Origin: Chytridium lagenaria
Taxonomy: Eukaryota; Chytridiomycota; Chytridiomycetes; Chytridiales; Chytridiaceae
Reading direction: 5' to 3'
Assembly (NCBI GenBank): GCA_025449115.1
Contig: JAHLKC010000020.1
Coordinates: 124,001-188,000, forward strand
Length of the DNA: 64,000 bases
Part shown: one piece after another, positions 46,605 to 57,448 of the stretch
Position numbering within the stretch: position 1 is the stretch's first letter
How the letters are laid out: each line of letters begins with the position of its first letter
Program-made: the position numbers and the translations under genes
The notes under the pieces: model-generated
What the model was told of the DNA's origin: nothing
The model's input: only the letters and a program-made list of their open reading frames with translations
Database searches by the model: none

Positions 46605-46688
46605 TATTCGTCGTGGATTATTTTCTGGCTTTCAACTTTTTTGAAGACTCTGCACAGAAAGTGAAAGAACTCATCACGAATACATACC
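46605..46688. promoter_or_regulatory. Short bidirectional promoter region
   Basis: Only 84 bases separate the ATG of Mtc1 (minus) from the ATG of the phosducin-like gene (plus). Both transcripts must start in or very near this stretch or within each other's leaders. No TATA box is evident. Confidence 0.5.
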
Positions 46689-47527
46689 ATGTCGCATCTT
46701 GAGGATACAGGTGAGCTGGATGGATGCAGTTCATCACTGGAACGATTTTTGAGAAAGAAGTTTATCTCACTAACGCTTATCGTCTCTATTTAGAATGGAA
46801 CGATGCGCTGAGGGCAAGAGGTATCATCCCACCCAAGGAGGCTGAGATTACTGAAGAGGCGATCGAGCAGATGATGGATCAAGTCATTAAGCAAAAATAC
46901 GGTGAGAAGGAACTCGAAGATCGTACCCTCGACGAGCTTGACGAACTCGAAGACGAGGAAGACGACAGAGTTTTGGAGTAAGTTTCCATTGTTCGATAAT
47001 ATAGTGGAGCTTATACGTTTAACAGAGAATACAAGAGAAAACGCATGCAAGAGATGAAAGCTCTCGCTTCCAAAGAAATCTACGGCACCGTCACCCAAAT
47101 CTCTAAACCCGATTACACCGTCGAAGTTACCGAAGCCAGCAAATCCGTCTACGTCGTTGTCTTCCTCTTCCAAGCCCCTCTCCCCGCCTGCAGATTGATC
47201 GGCGCGCACCTCGACACTCTCGCGCGCAAGCACCGCTCAACAAAATTCGTCAAGCTTGTAGCGGATCAGTGTATCCCCAACTATCCCGATAGGAATTGCC
47301 CGACATTGATTATTTATGGCGAAGGAGACTTAAAGGCAAATTTGGTGGGGATTGAGACGATGGGTGGACAGAATGTTACGGCGAAGGGATTAGAGAGAAT
47401 TTTGGCGGCACATGGAGCTGTGGAATTAAGGGAAGAGGATGTAAAGGAGGTGTTGGAGGAGTATGTGTCGAGTATTCGGGTATCGCGGCCATCCAAGAAC
47501 AATGACGATGATGATGACTGGGAATGA
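46689..47527 (+). CDS. PDCL3: Phosducin-like protein 3 (Plp2/PDCL3), chaperonin co-factor
   Basis: Thioredoxin-fold co-chaperone that works with the CCT chaperonin in folding actin and tubulin. Exons are 46689-46710, 46794-46977 and 47026-47527, with in-frame GT..AG introns, giving about 236 residues, the usual length. Key segments are MSHLEDTEWNDALRARGIIP, the acidic helix DRTLDELDELEDEEDDRVLE, then RMQEMKALASKEIYGTVTQI. The thioredoxin-like domain has VYVVVFLFQAPLPACRLIGA, KFVKLVADQCIPNYPDRNCP and TLIIYGEGDLKANLVGIETM. The acidic tail NNDDDDDWE is typical. No frame break is seen. The N-terminal TEWNDALR motif is shared with yeast Plp2. Start chosen because the seven-codon first exon gives the conserved N-terminus. 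Confidence 0.93.
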
Positions 47528-48203
47528 AGAATATTCCCCTTTGCCTTTTTTTTTGATTTTGTTTTTATTTTTGTTTTGGTTTTTAGTTTTGGTTTTTCCT
47601 TTATATCAGGTTATCCTTTGTCCTTGGTTGTATTTATGAGCCGTAATAATCATATATGTGATTCCATATAAAAGGTGTAATTTCATGCAGTTTCAAAAGC
47701 CTGAATACCCTGAGCAACCACATGAATTTAGCATCTCTCGTGATGCAGCCGCGTTACATTTTAATATTTCTGGGATTCGTCTTAATCATATCGTGTCTCG
47801 GCATCTTTCCTATGAGCCTTCTTTTTATAACATGATAGCAAAGTCTTGCAGTGAGCGACTGAAAAATTACATGTAAAAGGGCATGACATGAATACGTCAA
47901 ATTACTAAAATGATACAGACAGCTTGGAGTGGATGGAAATGGTGTCGAAAAATGAATGGAAGGGTAAGAAGAAATAGACTCAACAAAACTGAGATAGGTG
48001 AAGATACTAGACACCCTTTCAGGGTAAAGAATTGTTTGTAGATAGCAGCAAAACATATGACCGATATAAAAATAAAATGTAAAGCAAAAAGAGGTGACAG
48101 AAGCAATACATTAAACAACTAGTCGCCAAGGATCACACCAAGACCTTTAGATAAATTTAACTTGATGATACTGTGTTCCTGATTCAGGAACCCTATAGTT
48201 GTT
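47528..48203. other. Intergenic, T-rich 3' region
   Basis: The first part is a strongly T-rich 3' region with TTTTTGTTTTG runs. The rest is AT-rich with no supported gene. Confidence 0.5.
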
Positions 48204-48375
48204 TCAGTTTTGCATGGTGTGTAAACTGTACCATGTCGCGAAGCTCGAGGTCAAACTGTCGGCCATTATATCAAAAAACGTCTCCGACCTCGCCGACTTT
48301 CGACGGAATGCCTGCTTTCTTCCAAACGTTTCAAACGTTTCAAGCGTTTCGGCATTAAATATACAACGCTTCATA

Positions 48376-49958
48376 TTATCTTTCAAAAACGATTGCTTTT
48401 GTAAACCTTTTGGTAGCCAAGGTTTTCGATCTTCCATACTCCCCATTCATCTGTTTTTCGTTGTGACCGAAAATCTTAAAGTACTTGATCAACGGCTTGT
48501 CCGACATAATCCCCCTGCCCCGGAGAATATGCTCCGCTATCAAGCCGTACAAGTATAGCTGAAATACATAGATGACTTTCAATACCATGTCCGCGAGGTT
48601 TGATTTTTTCCGACTAGTTGTTTTGACGTCCATGATGAAATATTCCCCGTGTCCTGAAAGCATGTGGTTAGCGAATGAGTTTAAAGGAAAACTTACTGGA
48701 TCAATCATCAACATGTCACTTATTCCTCTTACTACGAGGTTTTCTGAATTGTATTGAACCCTCACAGAGGGATGACACAATTTCATTTCAATTCGGCACC
48801 TGACTGACCGAAGGATTTAACCAGCATTGTGTTGAGTCTTTTTGTAATACAAAATATTAGTTAATAAAAAAGAGTGTCGTGAAGCTTGCCTTAGCAGAGG
48901 TTGTTTCACATGATGCTGCAATCTGGAAATATCGTAATAAGGCCTCAGAATTTGATTGAACCTAGATTTAAAACAGTAAACCGAAAAGAATCCAGAGTCT
49001 AAAGTAATGTTACCCTAGTCTCATTATACAATTCCTTAATGTTGACGCCGTCAATTTTAAAGACATGGTTAGGAGCCCACATTCTTCTTGCACATGTTGT
49101 GACCGATAAATATCTATGAAAGACATTATAAATAATCTCAACTGGCAACTCCACTGACTTCAAAACCTCGCGCTGCTCATCTGAGTTTCTTTCGGGAGAG
49201 CAGTTTGCCTGTATGATATATGTAAATAAACATGCCGCTTGAAATTTAGAAGTCTGTGATCAACTCACTCATTTTTCTCCTCTAAGACCTCTCTTTCATC
49301 AGTATGATCTATCGCTTTGGGTGAAGGAGGTGGAGACTGCGGCCGATGAATGTTCCTGGCGTTCAGGTCATCCTCCGGGAGAGCGGTTTGCCTGTATGAT
49401 GTAAATAAACATGCCGCTTGAAATTTAGAAGTCTGTGATCAACTCACTCATTTTTCTCCTCTAAGACCTCTCTTTCATCAGTATGATCTATCGCTTTGGG
49501 TGAAGGAGGTGGAGACTCCGGCCGATGAATGTTCCTGGCGTTCAGCTCATCCTCCGGGAGAGCAGTTTGCCTGTATGATGTAAATAAACATGCCGCTTGA
49601 AATTTAGAAGTCTGTGATCAACTCACTCATTTTTCTCCTCTAAGACCTCTTTCATCAGTATGATCTATCGCTTTGGGTGAAGGAGGTGGAGACTGCGGCC
49701 GATGAATGTTCCTGGCGTTCAGGTCATCCTCCGGGAGAGCGGTTTGCCTGTATGATGTAAATAAACATGCCGCTTGAAATTTAAAAGTCTGTGATCAACT
49801 CACTCATTTTTCTTCTCTAAGACCTCATCTGCCTCTTTGGGTGAAGGAGGTGGAGACTCCAGCCGATGACCGGCACCTGGTCTTGAGGACACCGATGTGT
49901 CCCTGTGTGGGCTGAGAAGCGCTGGCAAAAGGGGCCGATCTTCGAAGGGAGTGTCCAT
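48376..49958 (-). CDS. PD-(D/E)XK (RecB/Exo5-like) nuclease-like protein with repeated linker
   Basis: Exons on the minus strand: 49804-49958, 49627-49747, 49448-49570, 49269-49391, 49014-49208, 48890-48961 (GC donor) and a last part from about 48830 to 48376. Exon 1 begins MDTPFEDRPLLPALLSPHRD. Exons 2-4 are near-identical copies encoding QTALPEDDLNARNIHRPQSP plus a charged end. Exon 5 leads into SVELPVEIIYNVFHRYLSVT. The C-terminal part has LVVRGISDMLMIDP, then EYFIMDVKTTSRKK and YVFQLYLYGLIAEHI. The pattern G-x-x-D ... D-x-K and the Gln-Leu-Tyr helix fit a PD-(D/E)XK core of the Exo5/Cas4/RecB type. Several single-base breaks occur (exon 2 lacks two bases, exon 5 one G, near 48795 one A, near 48705 one base). 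An extra C-terminal segment may continue to 48204 in another frame. The nuclease call is by motif only. Confidence 0.6.
49209..49803. repeat. Tandem duplication of an exon plus its intron
   Basis: Three full units and a partial fourth, with period 177-183 bases, lie head to tail. Each has one 121-123-base exon and one 56-60-base intron of the nuclease-like gene. Exon copies are 49627-49747, 49448-49570 and 49269-49391; the start of exon 5 (49208 down) and the end of exon 1 (49804 up) carry partial copies. Introns all begin GTGAGTTGATCAC and end TACATCATACAG or a close variant. Exon phase (2 to 2) is preserved, so each 123-base copy adds 41 residues. The copy 49627-49747 lacks one CT dinucleotide. 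Confidence 0.9.
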
Positions 49959-50269
49959 GAAGGGATGATAAGGAGAATGAGAAGATATTTTTCTCCTTTC
50001 ATGGTGGTGCGTGTGCTTGCTTTTTGAATGGTTCTTTGATGTGACTGATGGAACCTTTTGTTGTTTGATGTGACTTTTTGCTTTGACCCGTTTGCAAACA
50101 ATTCTGCATTTGTTTATTTATTTATTGATTTGTCAATGTTCTTTTTTTTTTACTCAACGTTGATCAAGGTAAAATCATGTTGTTAAAGTACATATTTAAT
50201 TAAAACTTTTTGTAGTTCTTTCTTCCTTTCCGTAAATAATTCTGCTACTAACGGCGTACTGTTGTGATT

Positions 50270-51771
50270 TCACGCCGTAGGTGTCGAGTCATTGCGGTTT
50301 TTAAACGCCTTGTGGCTGTCTACAAATGCTTTCAGTAGCCTTAAACTTCTTTGATCACCCATCGTAGCCATGCTGAATTAGAATACCGATTAGTAACAAA
50401 GCCTATGCTCGAGAATAGTGAAGGGAACACTTACCCCATGGAGTTTGGCACGTAGCTAAACGCAATGCCGTGCTCCAGGTTCCAATACACCAACGACCCC
50501 CAACCCCGCCCCACCCAATCCACTCCATATCCGGACAACAAGGAAACCTCACTCGATATCCCCAACCTCCGACCGTAAACGTCAACTTCCGTCGCACAAC
50601 CACATCCATCTGTTCATCCAACGGCATCAACGCACGTCTCGCCGTCTCCTCCGAAAATATTACCGCATCCCCAAACCTCCCACGATTCGCCAACAATGCA
50701 GCCATCTTTGCGAGACTCTTTGCATTGGACATGCCGCTGAAACTGGGGCCTTCGTTGGCCCACATTTCGCGACGGTTGTGGCTTAACGGCCAGGGGGCGA
50801 GGACGCGGGGGGCGGAGGAACGGAGGGCTCGGTGGGTTATGGTAAGGGGATTGATGACAGCGCGTACGACCGGGGATGGGGGGTTACGTTGGAGCAGGTT
50901 TGGAGTTAGGATTTTCACGAGGGATGGGAGAGCCGGTGGAGAGATGAGGTGCGAAATTCGATGCTCGAGGTCAACGGGAAGACCAATGTAAAACTCGACG
51001 CCGAGCAATGGCATGATTTCGTGTCGAAGTATCTGTTTATTTGTTAGATATATGAGGTTCTTTCACAATAAGCAACAATCCATCTTACTTGACCGATAGT
51101 CCTCCCCTCAGGATGCACCCTCCTCACAATCTCGTTTAAATACCATCCCCTCGTAATCCCCGCGTATCCCTGAATGCTCTTTCCTTCAAAATTATGGGGT
51201 TGAGCAGCAAGCATCCTTGCAAGGCGATCGAGATCCCCAATTTCCTCTAATGTCGGGCCGCGAGTCAAGTAAGTGACTCCAGCACGATGCCCAAGCAGAT
51301 CCTTGACAGATACATTTTCCTTATTGCCTTGCGCGAATTCAGGCCAAAGCGTTGAAATCTTATCTTCGTAGCTGAGGAGCTTCTTGTCAACAAGGTAGGC
51401 GGTAACCAGCCCTTCCTATTTTAGCACTTTGTTAGAAATTGTAAGAAATAGCTATACATTCTTACCACAACTTTTGAGCTAGAAAACACAGTCTGAAGGG
51501 TATCCGATGAATATGGTTTTGATAATTGATGATCAGTATACCCACCATACAAGTCAACTACTTTTTCCTCCCCAACTAAGTGGAGATTAGTAAGATAAGC
51601 AGAAAGAACGTAAAAGAAGTGATTCATACCATACGCTGCAAACCCAGCCCCAACCTCCGTCCCCTCATCAAAATTCCTCTTGAACGCTCTCAAAACTTCC
51701 TCAAACCCCTCCGATACTGTCCCACCCACCGGCCAACTAGGACATCCTACATTTACCAAATTACACGTCAT
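50270..51771 (-). CDS. Class C beta-lactamase-like serine hydrolase
   Basis: Member of the beta-lactamase/EstB-like serine hydrolase family (COG1680 type), usually acting on esters or peptides in eukaryotes. Exons are 51630-51771, 51466-51575, 51089-51415, 50435-51032 and 50270-50372, about 428 residues. Segments in order: WPVGGTVSEGFEEVLRAFKR, KVVDLYGGYTDHQ, VFSSSKVVEGLVTAYLVDKK (S-x-x-K with nucleophile Ser and general-base Lys), DLLGHRAGVTYLTR, YAGITRGWYLNEIVRRVHPE (second motif Tyr), FSGMSNAKSLAKMAALLANR, and GWGGVGGSLVYWNLEHGIAF near the C-terminus. One G is missing in the run at 50497-50501. The last exon uses an acceptor with a TACTAAT branch site and encodes ATMGDQRSLRLLKAFVDS. No signal peptide is evident from the chosen ATG at 51771; an upstream first exon is possible. 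Confidence 0.88.
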
Positions 51772-52804
51772 CGGCACTCTCGTCTTCCCCGTCCACATCC
51801 TCACATTCGCGACCAAAAAAAAACGACATCCAAAGCATGAGTCTCGGGAACCTTTTTATATGTGGGACGGGTGGTGATACCCGCGACGCGCGACCAGCAC
51901 GTGAGGATCGGATGCTGCAACGGGAGATGGTGGAGGTACGGGGGGATGGACGGGCTGTGGAGTAACGGGAGGCGGTAGACGTGCGAGGGGAACGGGAGCG
52001 AGAGGGGGGTAAAGGGAGGAGGTCAGGGACGTATAGACGATCGTCGATGAGGGGGAGAGAGAGTTGAGGGAGGAAGCGCGATGTAGGGTGAGAGGTATGA
52101 GGTTCAAGCATTGTTTTGCGGCGGATACGGATACTTGTGGATTGTGAAGCTGACTTTGTTGCGGGAACATTTGTGCATGAGGCGTCGACTAAATGGACGG
52201 GATAGACATTGTCACTCTGCTTTCTCTGGTTGTGTTGGTGCTGTCGATGCCATCATTTTTGGATGTCTTGCTGCCCCGGCAAAGTGTATCGGCGATGTTG
52301 GATAGAGAGGTAGATGGTACAAGCATGATGTTCCGTTACTCCCGTGTGAAGAATCCTACAATGACGTGGATTGTTGTAGCCGGGATGCGTACTTATACGG
52401 CTCCCTGTATAGAAGATCAGCCGTGGAGCTAAAAAAAACGAATGACTTAGTTGTTGTTGTCGTTACTTCTCTCGTGAGCTTAACGCCTTCCGCACATGAA
52501 CGTCAACGTGATTGGGGTCTGGCGCGTTCCAAATATAGAATGGCAGAAGACACATATTCTTACATCATTCTTCAAGGTTTTATTTTCGCCGAAAGAAAAT
52601 AAAAAAAAATACATGCAAAAGAGCACTGAGAGAAGGGGCACATCGGAAAGATCGGAAACAAGATATGAACAGATGTAGAGGTGGGTGGGAGGTGGTGAGT
52701 ATTATGCGATAGCGTAAAGCATGACTGTCAAAAAAACCCTCGGGGAGCGTGACATAGAATATCAGCTGAGCGAACGGCAAATTAAGTGTCATCGAAGTCA
52801 GGTC
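51772..52804. other. Intergenic, possible upstream exon
   Basis: Contains a Pro-rich minus-strand open frame (51856-52170) that could be a first exon or leader of the beta-lactamase-like gene, but no splice pair is convincing. The rest, up to the SUMO stop at 52805, shows nothing coding. Confidence 0.35.
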
Positions 52805-53504
52805 TTAACAACCGCCGAGCTGCTGAACTGCGGTCTCGATTTGGATCACCGTCCTCAAGGTCGAGCTGTAGAAAAAAAGGTGATGACAGTGAGTATGGCA
52901 AAAATCACAGGAACGCAATCAAAACAAGTTGAGCACAAAAAAAGGAATCAGAAAGGGGAACATATCGTACGTCATCAGGTGTTTGAGTACCCTGGATACG
53001 GTTACCGTCAATCAAAAAACCGATGGCCTTGGGGTCCTATACGTCCATAATTATATTCAGCCCTATAAACACAAAACTCGCATAACGTTATGAAAGAATA
53101 CTAACACCACCGGTCTGCTAACGTACGCATTCATCAATCTTTCCATGGGAGTGGTCTCTTGATTTTGAATGCTATTCATACCCAAAATGAGTCAGTCATG
53201 CACTGAATTATAAAGCTATATATATGCATAAATATCTCACCAATTTCCGTTCCATCCGAACCGAGAACTTTCAGTTCACATGTCTGACTTCCTCGCCACC
53301 GCTCACTTGGGGCTGTCCGAAGAATGTGGAGAAAAGGGACAGATGTCAGAAACTTGAATGACAATGCTTCAACAAAGCCCAGGTCCTTCAGCAATTGCCG
53401 TCAGAGGCTTAATGATGAATAGTGCAAGCCATACATCCAGTCACGGCCTAGGGTCACTGCAGCACAACTCAAGTACTTGCCTTTTCCTCATCTTGAGCCG
53501 TCAT
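52805..53504 (-). CDS. SMT3: SUMO (Smt3-type ubiquitin-like modifier)
   Basis: Small protein conjugated to lysines of nuclear proteins through its C-terminal Gly-Gly. Exons are 53481-53504, 53241-53312, about 53111-53171, 52971-53036 and 52805-52865, about 98 residues. The first intron has a GC donor (GCAAGT). The protein reads MTAQDEEK, PQVSGGEEVRHV, ELKVLGSDGTEI, AFKIKR, TTPMERLMNAYVSRP, DPKAIGFLIDGNRIQGTQTP and DDLDLEDGD, then IQIETAVQQLGGC. LGG followed by one residue means a Ulp protease must remove the last Cys to expose Gly-Gly. Four small breaks occur: one G missing near 53277, one A missing near 53155, and a short loss near 52845-52850, while phases elsewhere agree. The fold-defining residues of SUMO are all readable across the breaks, so the gene itself is probably intact. 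Confidence 0.88.
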
Positions 53505-53626
53505 GGTTTAATGCTTGAAATATTATAAAATTTCTTCGCATTTTTTCTTCCAATGTTGTCACCATCGGAGTCGGGGCAGTCTTAACTAACATGAAGGCTA
53601 ACTGACTTAACTTCTTCCTCGAGTGA

Positions 53627-54094
53627 ATGATGGGTATCGACGAGTTTATTGAAAAGACAGCGTTTATTATGATGATAAATTGCTTTGCATCCGCATTGGA
53701 TCTTAATTCTGGATCTGTTAACACTGCTGGTCGATTCAACGACGAAAAGGGCATAAAAAACCTATTAGACGTTGCAAGGGATTCAAATGGATGCGGTGGT
53801 TCTAGTGATGAATTGCATTTTTGTTTGACGAAGAAATCATGTCATTTCAAAGAACCTGGATTTAGGAACGATGAGGGATTGGACATACCGGTAGAAATCT
53901 CTGATGAGTATGGAGTTTGCTACTTATCAGCGCTTTTGCTCTTTATGTGGATAGGGATGGCGTCCAAAGACAGATCCAGCACTGATGCCAATGCGCAATC
54001 ATGGTATATCTATCCCTTTGCGAATCCTAGGAAAGCGTCACTAGAAAGCACGTTCTTTTTCCATATAGAAAAGCAAGGGAATTATAACTGCTAA
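53627..54094 (+). CDS. Hypothetical 155-codon open frame
   Basis: An uninterrupted frame opening MMGIDEFIEKTAFIMMINCF and containing NDEKGIKNLLDVARDSNGCG, DELHFCLTKKSCHFKEPGFR and a hydrophobic stretch YLSALLLFMWIGMA. It has four cysteines and no recognised domain. It starts 123 bases from the divergent SUMO start. It could be a real small gene or a relic; composition is compatible with coding. Confidence 0.35.
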   Translation: MMGIDEFIEKTAFIMMINCFASALDLNSGSVNTAGRFNDEKGIKNLLDVARDSNGCGGSSDELHFCLTKKSCHFKEPGFRNDEGLDIPVEISDEYGVCYLSALLLFMWIGMASKDRSSTDANAQSWYIYPFANPRKASLESTFFFHIEKQGNYNC

Positions 54095-55010
54095 AGTACG
54101 GTGCAAGGCTTCCGAACAGCCGTCTTGTACTTCTGCCATGATTATTCTCTTTTTAAAGGTTTTTACACAATAAGTAGCAAATGTTGATCGATTCTCGATG
54201 CAGCCATTCTGTCCAGTTTAAGATCCATGCTTGGATTACAATGGTGTGGGATACAGATGCATATGCCGTCAGAAAGAAAGGTTCCCCGATCAGACAGAGG
54301 AGGATGAGGAGGATGGTGAGCTCGAGGCTTGTTTGTTTTTGGTTCGATGCCTTTGCAGCCTCCGCGATTAAAGATTTCACATCGGAATGCGTATGCCAAA
54401 TTCTGTGCATCAAGAGCGCTATCTAACGTTACTGGCATCTCACCGCCAGTGACGACCGGTCGATGTCCATCTCCGTTCTCAAGAAGGCTGACATAAGACT
54501 ATATATAGGCGGAGTTGAAAAAAGTAGCGTGGCAAAGATCAGTTTTGGACAAGTCCAAATTCGCTTGCTGCTGGACTCCGATTCCTTCGTCTGACATCGC
54601 TGCCTGACCTTTGCCACCCATTTCGTCTCCGCTGGAGTCTCAATTAAGAGCACAAGGCCTCTCTTCCAGAAGATATTTACGCCGGAGTTGGACTTTTTAT
54701 TGATTTCACAACCAACTCCGACGACCTGCTCTCCTGAGGCAAAAGAGAAGAAGGCTGTTTTTCTTCAACAAAATACCTCATCGGATCCTATACAACTCCT
54801 TCTTAGGACCTCAAGACAAAGGAAACTTTTAGCAAGCGCTTCAAAACGCATCAGCATCGTTGCATTCTTGACGGAACAGACCTCATTGCTCTTTTTGATC
54901 CACCTGCAACAACAAACGGATCGTTCGATTCCTACTTAAGAGGTTCGCATTACTCAGCCATCAGTGATCGTAGCCTTACCCATCTTCTTTATACAAAGTA
55001 GTCTTTATTC
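54095..55010. other. Upstream region of the F-box gene
   Basis: Short open frames on both strands, none with a domain. The last few hundred bases are probably the promoter and leader of the gene at 55011. Confidence 0.4.
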
Positions 55011-57448
55011 ATGATCCGCCGCCAACCGCGGAAACCTCGCATCCTCCCAGTGGAGGTGTGGGTTCGCATCTTCTCTCATCTCGACGTGACTTCTCCCCGC
55101 AACTTTACTCAAGCATGCCGATGGTTCAAGCTCATTGCCGATGACCCGCACAGCAGGTGTGCATGGTTTATCAACAAGTATGGAAAGTCCTTGGGTCTTT
55201 TGCATGCATTTAGGAATCAGCGGATGGTCCTCACACCAGAGGTAGGATGCAGTCACCTTTACCTTTTGACTTCTTTTTTCCTAATACCGTCCTAGGTTGG
55301 AAAACTCATGGTCGCCTCTGGATGTGGTGTACCGCGGTTCTTGGTGCAATGGGTGGATAAGGAGTATCATCGACCTGATCGCACGAGGAAGTCGGTTTCC
55401 GCTGCATTGTTTGTGTTCTTTGTAAACGCTGGGTTCATGCACTACGGAGCGAATGCGGACTTTAAGGAAGATGTAAGTCGGATTTTTTGCGGAGATGAGA
55501 GGAGGTCTGATACGATTTTTTTAGGATGTTGCACGGTTTGAAGATGCGTGTACAGCCAGAGTACGGCTGTCCCAGATACTGTGGATACCATACGGTCATT
55601 GATTGAGTCATTCAAGTTTGTCCCGGTTAGAGGATTCGGATCTCCTATTGACGAAACGGTTTATGTGAGCTTCTCCCCGAAATTCTTTGAGAACTTATGA
55701 CTAATACTACTTTAAAACGATAGCTCGTCTCTAAAATTGACCTCAAACTTGTCCTCGGATTTATCAAGAACGGCCTCGATCTTGCATCTGTAAACGACAT
55801 GGTCATGGAACGGGTCCTTTGGCGCTCCGACGTGTCTGACACCCTCGTCCAATCCTACCTTGCCGTCGGTTTCCAACTTTCCGCCATGGCCATCAAAAAG
55901 GGTCTTCAGATGGCACGTCCCAGTTCTCTTGAGGTCTTGAGAAATCGTGTGTCTGCTCCACTCCTCCAGAAACTTGCGGAGGAGACGGTATTTGACATGT
56001 TTGGGCCAAGCGTTCGGGGTTGGAATTTCACCCCTGAGGCTCTCGACTTTTTGATGGCTGCGTTTCCGATCTCTGAAGAGGTCATGGAGCATGCCATTTT
56101 TAGATTACCAGGTGCACCAGCGGATTTGCCAGACTCGTTCCCGGCTACTAGGTGTTATATGAAGGCAAATCCGTGCCCGGCTTGGAGGTGGATTTTGAGA
56201 ACGTATGGTCCGTCACATAGGTTTACAATGGCTTGCTTTGATGGTATGTGGTGTATCTATCGTTTATTGTGAATCCTTTATGTATTATTCTAATACTTTT
56301 TACGTTGCAGACGCATTGAGTCGTGCTGCTGCTGAGCGTGACCTACACGCTCTCACGACGTCATATTGAGGCTGGTGTTCAGTTTCGCCCTAGACACGTC
56401 AAAATCCTCGCCTGCCGTGTCCTTCACCGTGATATGACAGCCAACGCCCTCCATCTCCTTCAAGTCATGCGTATCCAGGTCACGGCTCTGTATCGTGATG
56501 TTATTAACGGTCCCCAACCCATACCCACACTTCCCGGCTCCTACGTCAACACTCCATCAACCCCTAATACTTCCTCATACCTCGCCACCCCACCTTCATC
56601 TCCCTCCTCACCTCTGCGGCCTCCCAACTCGACGCTACCCCCACCGGCCCCACCTACGCTGACCTTCAACTATGGCTGAAAAACTCCGCGAAGAAATCAC
56701 CGAAAATGAAGAATGGGATCACCGCATGCGCACCACCCAACTTGAGGGTGGTCCCCGTGGCGCGCTACCGCATCTCCCGTGCCCCGAAGACGCTACCCAA
56801 TTCCTCGAAGAAGCCAAAGAATTTGTCTCAGACCTTTCTCCCCACCCCCTCCGGCGCCTTAAAATCTAAACAAGGAAACGGGCGATTTCGGGCAAGCGTG
56901 GTGGTGGGAGGGTTAAGCGGAGGAAATGGGAGATTGAGTCTTGAGAGGAACGCCATGTCAGGTGGCCCAGCATCACCTGGGATTTCTAGACCCATTGCTT
57001 CAATGGGGAGACGTCAACGCGGTATTGTGAGAAGGAATTCAGCACCTGTTGCACCTACAACTCCAACCGCTGGAACCTCTGCTCAAAATCTTGTTGTCAC
57101 CGCTTCCACCACCACGCAAACAAATGTACCCGAAGCTGCTATCGCGCCTGCTGCTGAGGCTACTGATGCAGATGATGAGGACAGTGATACACCGGCAACG
57201 GGTAGTGATGATGTTATGCGGAGCAGACTCAACCGATTGCAGATGATGCTACACAACAACCTACTGGGCCACCTCCTACTGGGACCATGTTTAGACGGCA
57301 TTCAAGAGGAGGCTCGTTACCACCAGCTACCTCGAGACCGTTTGAGGGGATCGTTCGGCGATATCATCTTGGTGGAGCACGACAGTTGCTGGTGGGGGTG
57401 GGTCGAGAGGACCTCATCATCCATGGGATGGGAGGACCGCGCCATTAA
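55011..57448 (+). CDS. Large F-box protein
   Basis: Exons are 55011-55241, 55296-55472, 55525-55664, 55724-56243 and 56311-57448, all GT..AG. An N-terminal F-box (ILPVEVWVRIFSHLDVTSPR, then QACRWFKLIAD) should bind Skp1. The next 500 residues are helical (VASGCGVPRFLVQWVDKEYH, KSVSAALFVFFVNAGFMHYG, KIDLKLVLGFIKNGLDLASV, WNFTPEALDFLMAAFPISEE). Later come a conserved-looking acidic segment (REEITENEEWDHRMRTTQLE, GGPRGALPHLPCPEDATQFL) and a Ser/Thr/Pro-rich tail ending FRRHSRGGSLPPATSRPFEG, then GPRH. Frame changes occur near 55570, 56355, 56655, 56685 (one A missing) and 56865. The architecture matches large chytrid-type F-box proteins without ankyrin repeats. The substrate is unknown. Confidence 0.65.

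Noticed and set aside
49209..49803. CRISPR-like or regulatory repeat array
   Set aside because: Units are 177-183 bases and coincide exactly with coding exons and introns in correct phase; no short repeat-spacer pattern.
50373..50402. A 14-base intron in the beta-lactamase-like gene
   Set aside because: Too short to splice; one longer intron using the downstream acceptor with a TACTAAT branch site gives the conserved C-terminus.
52721..53050. Plus-strand 109-codon frame
   Set aside because: It lies opposite the SUMO exons, which explain the sequence far better.
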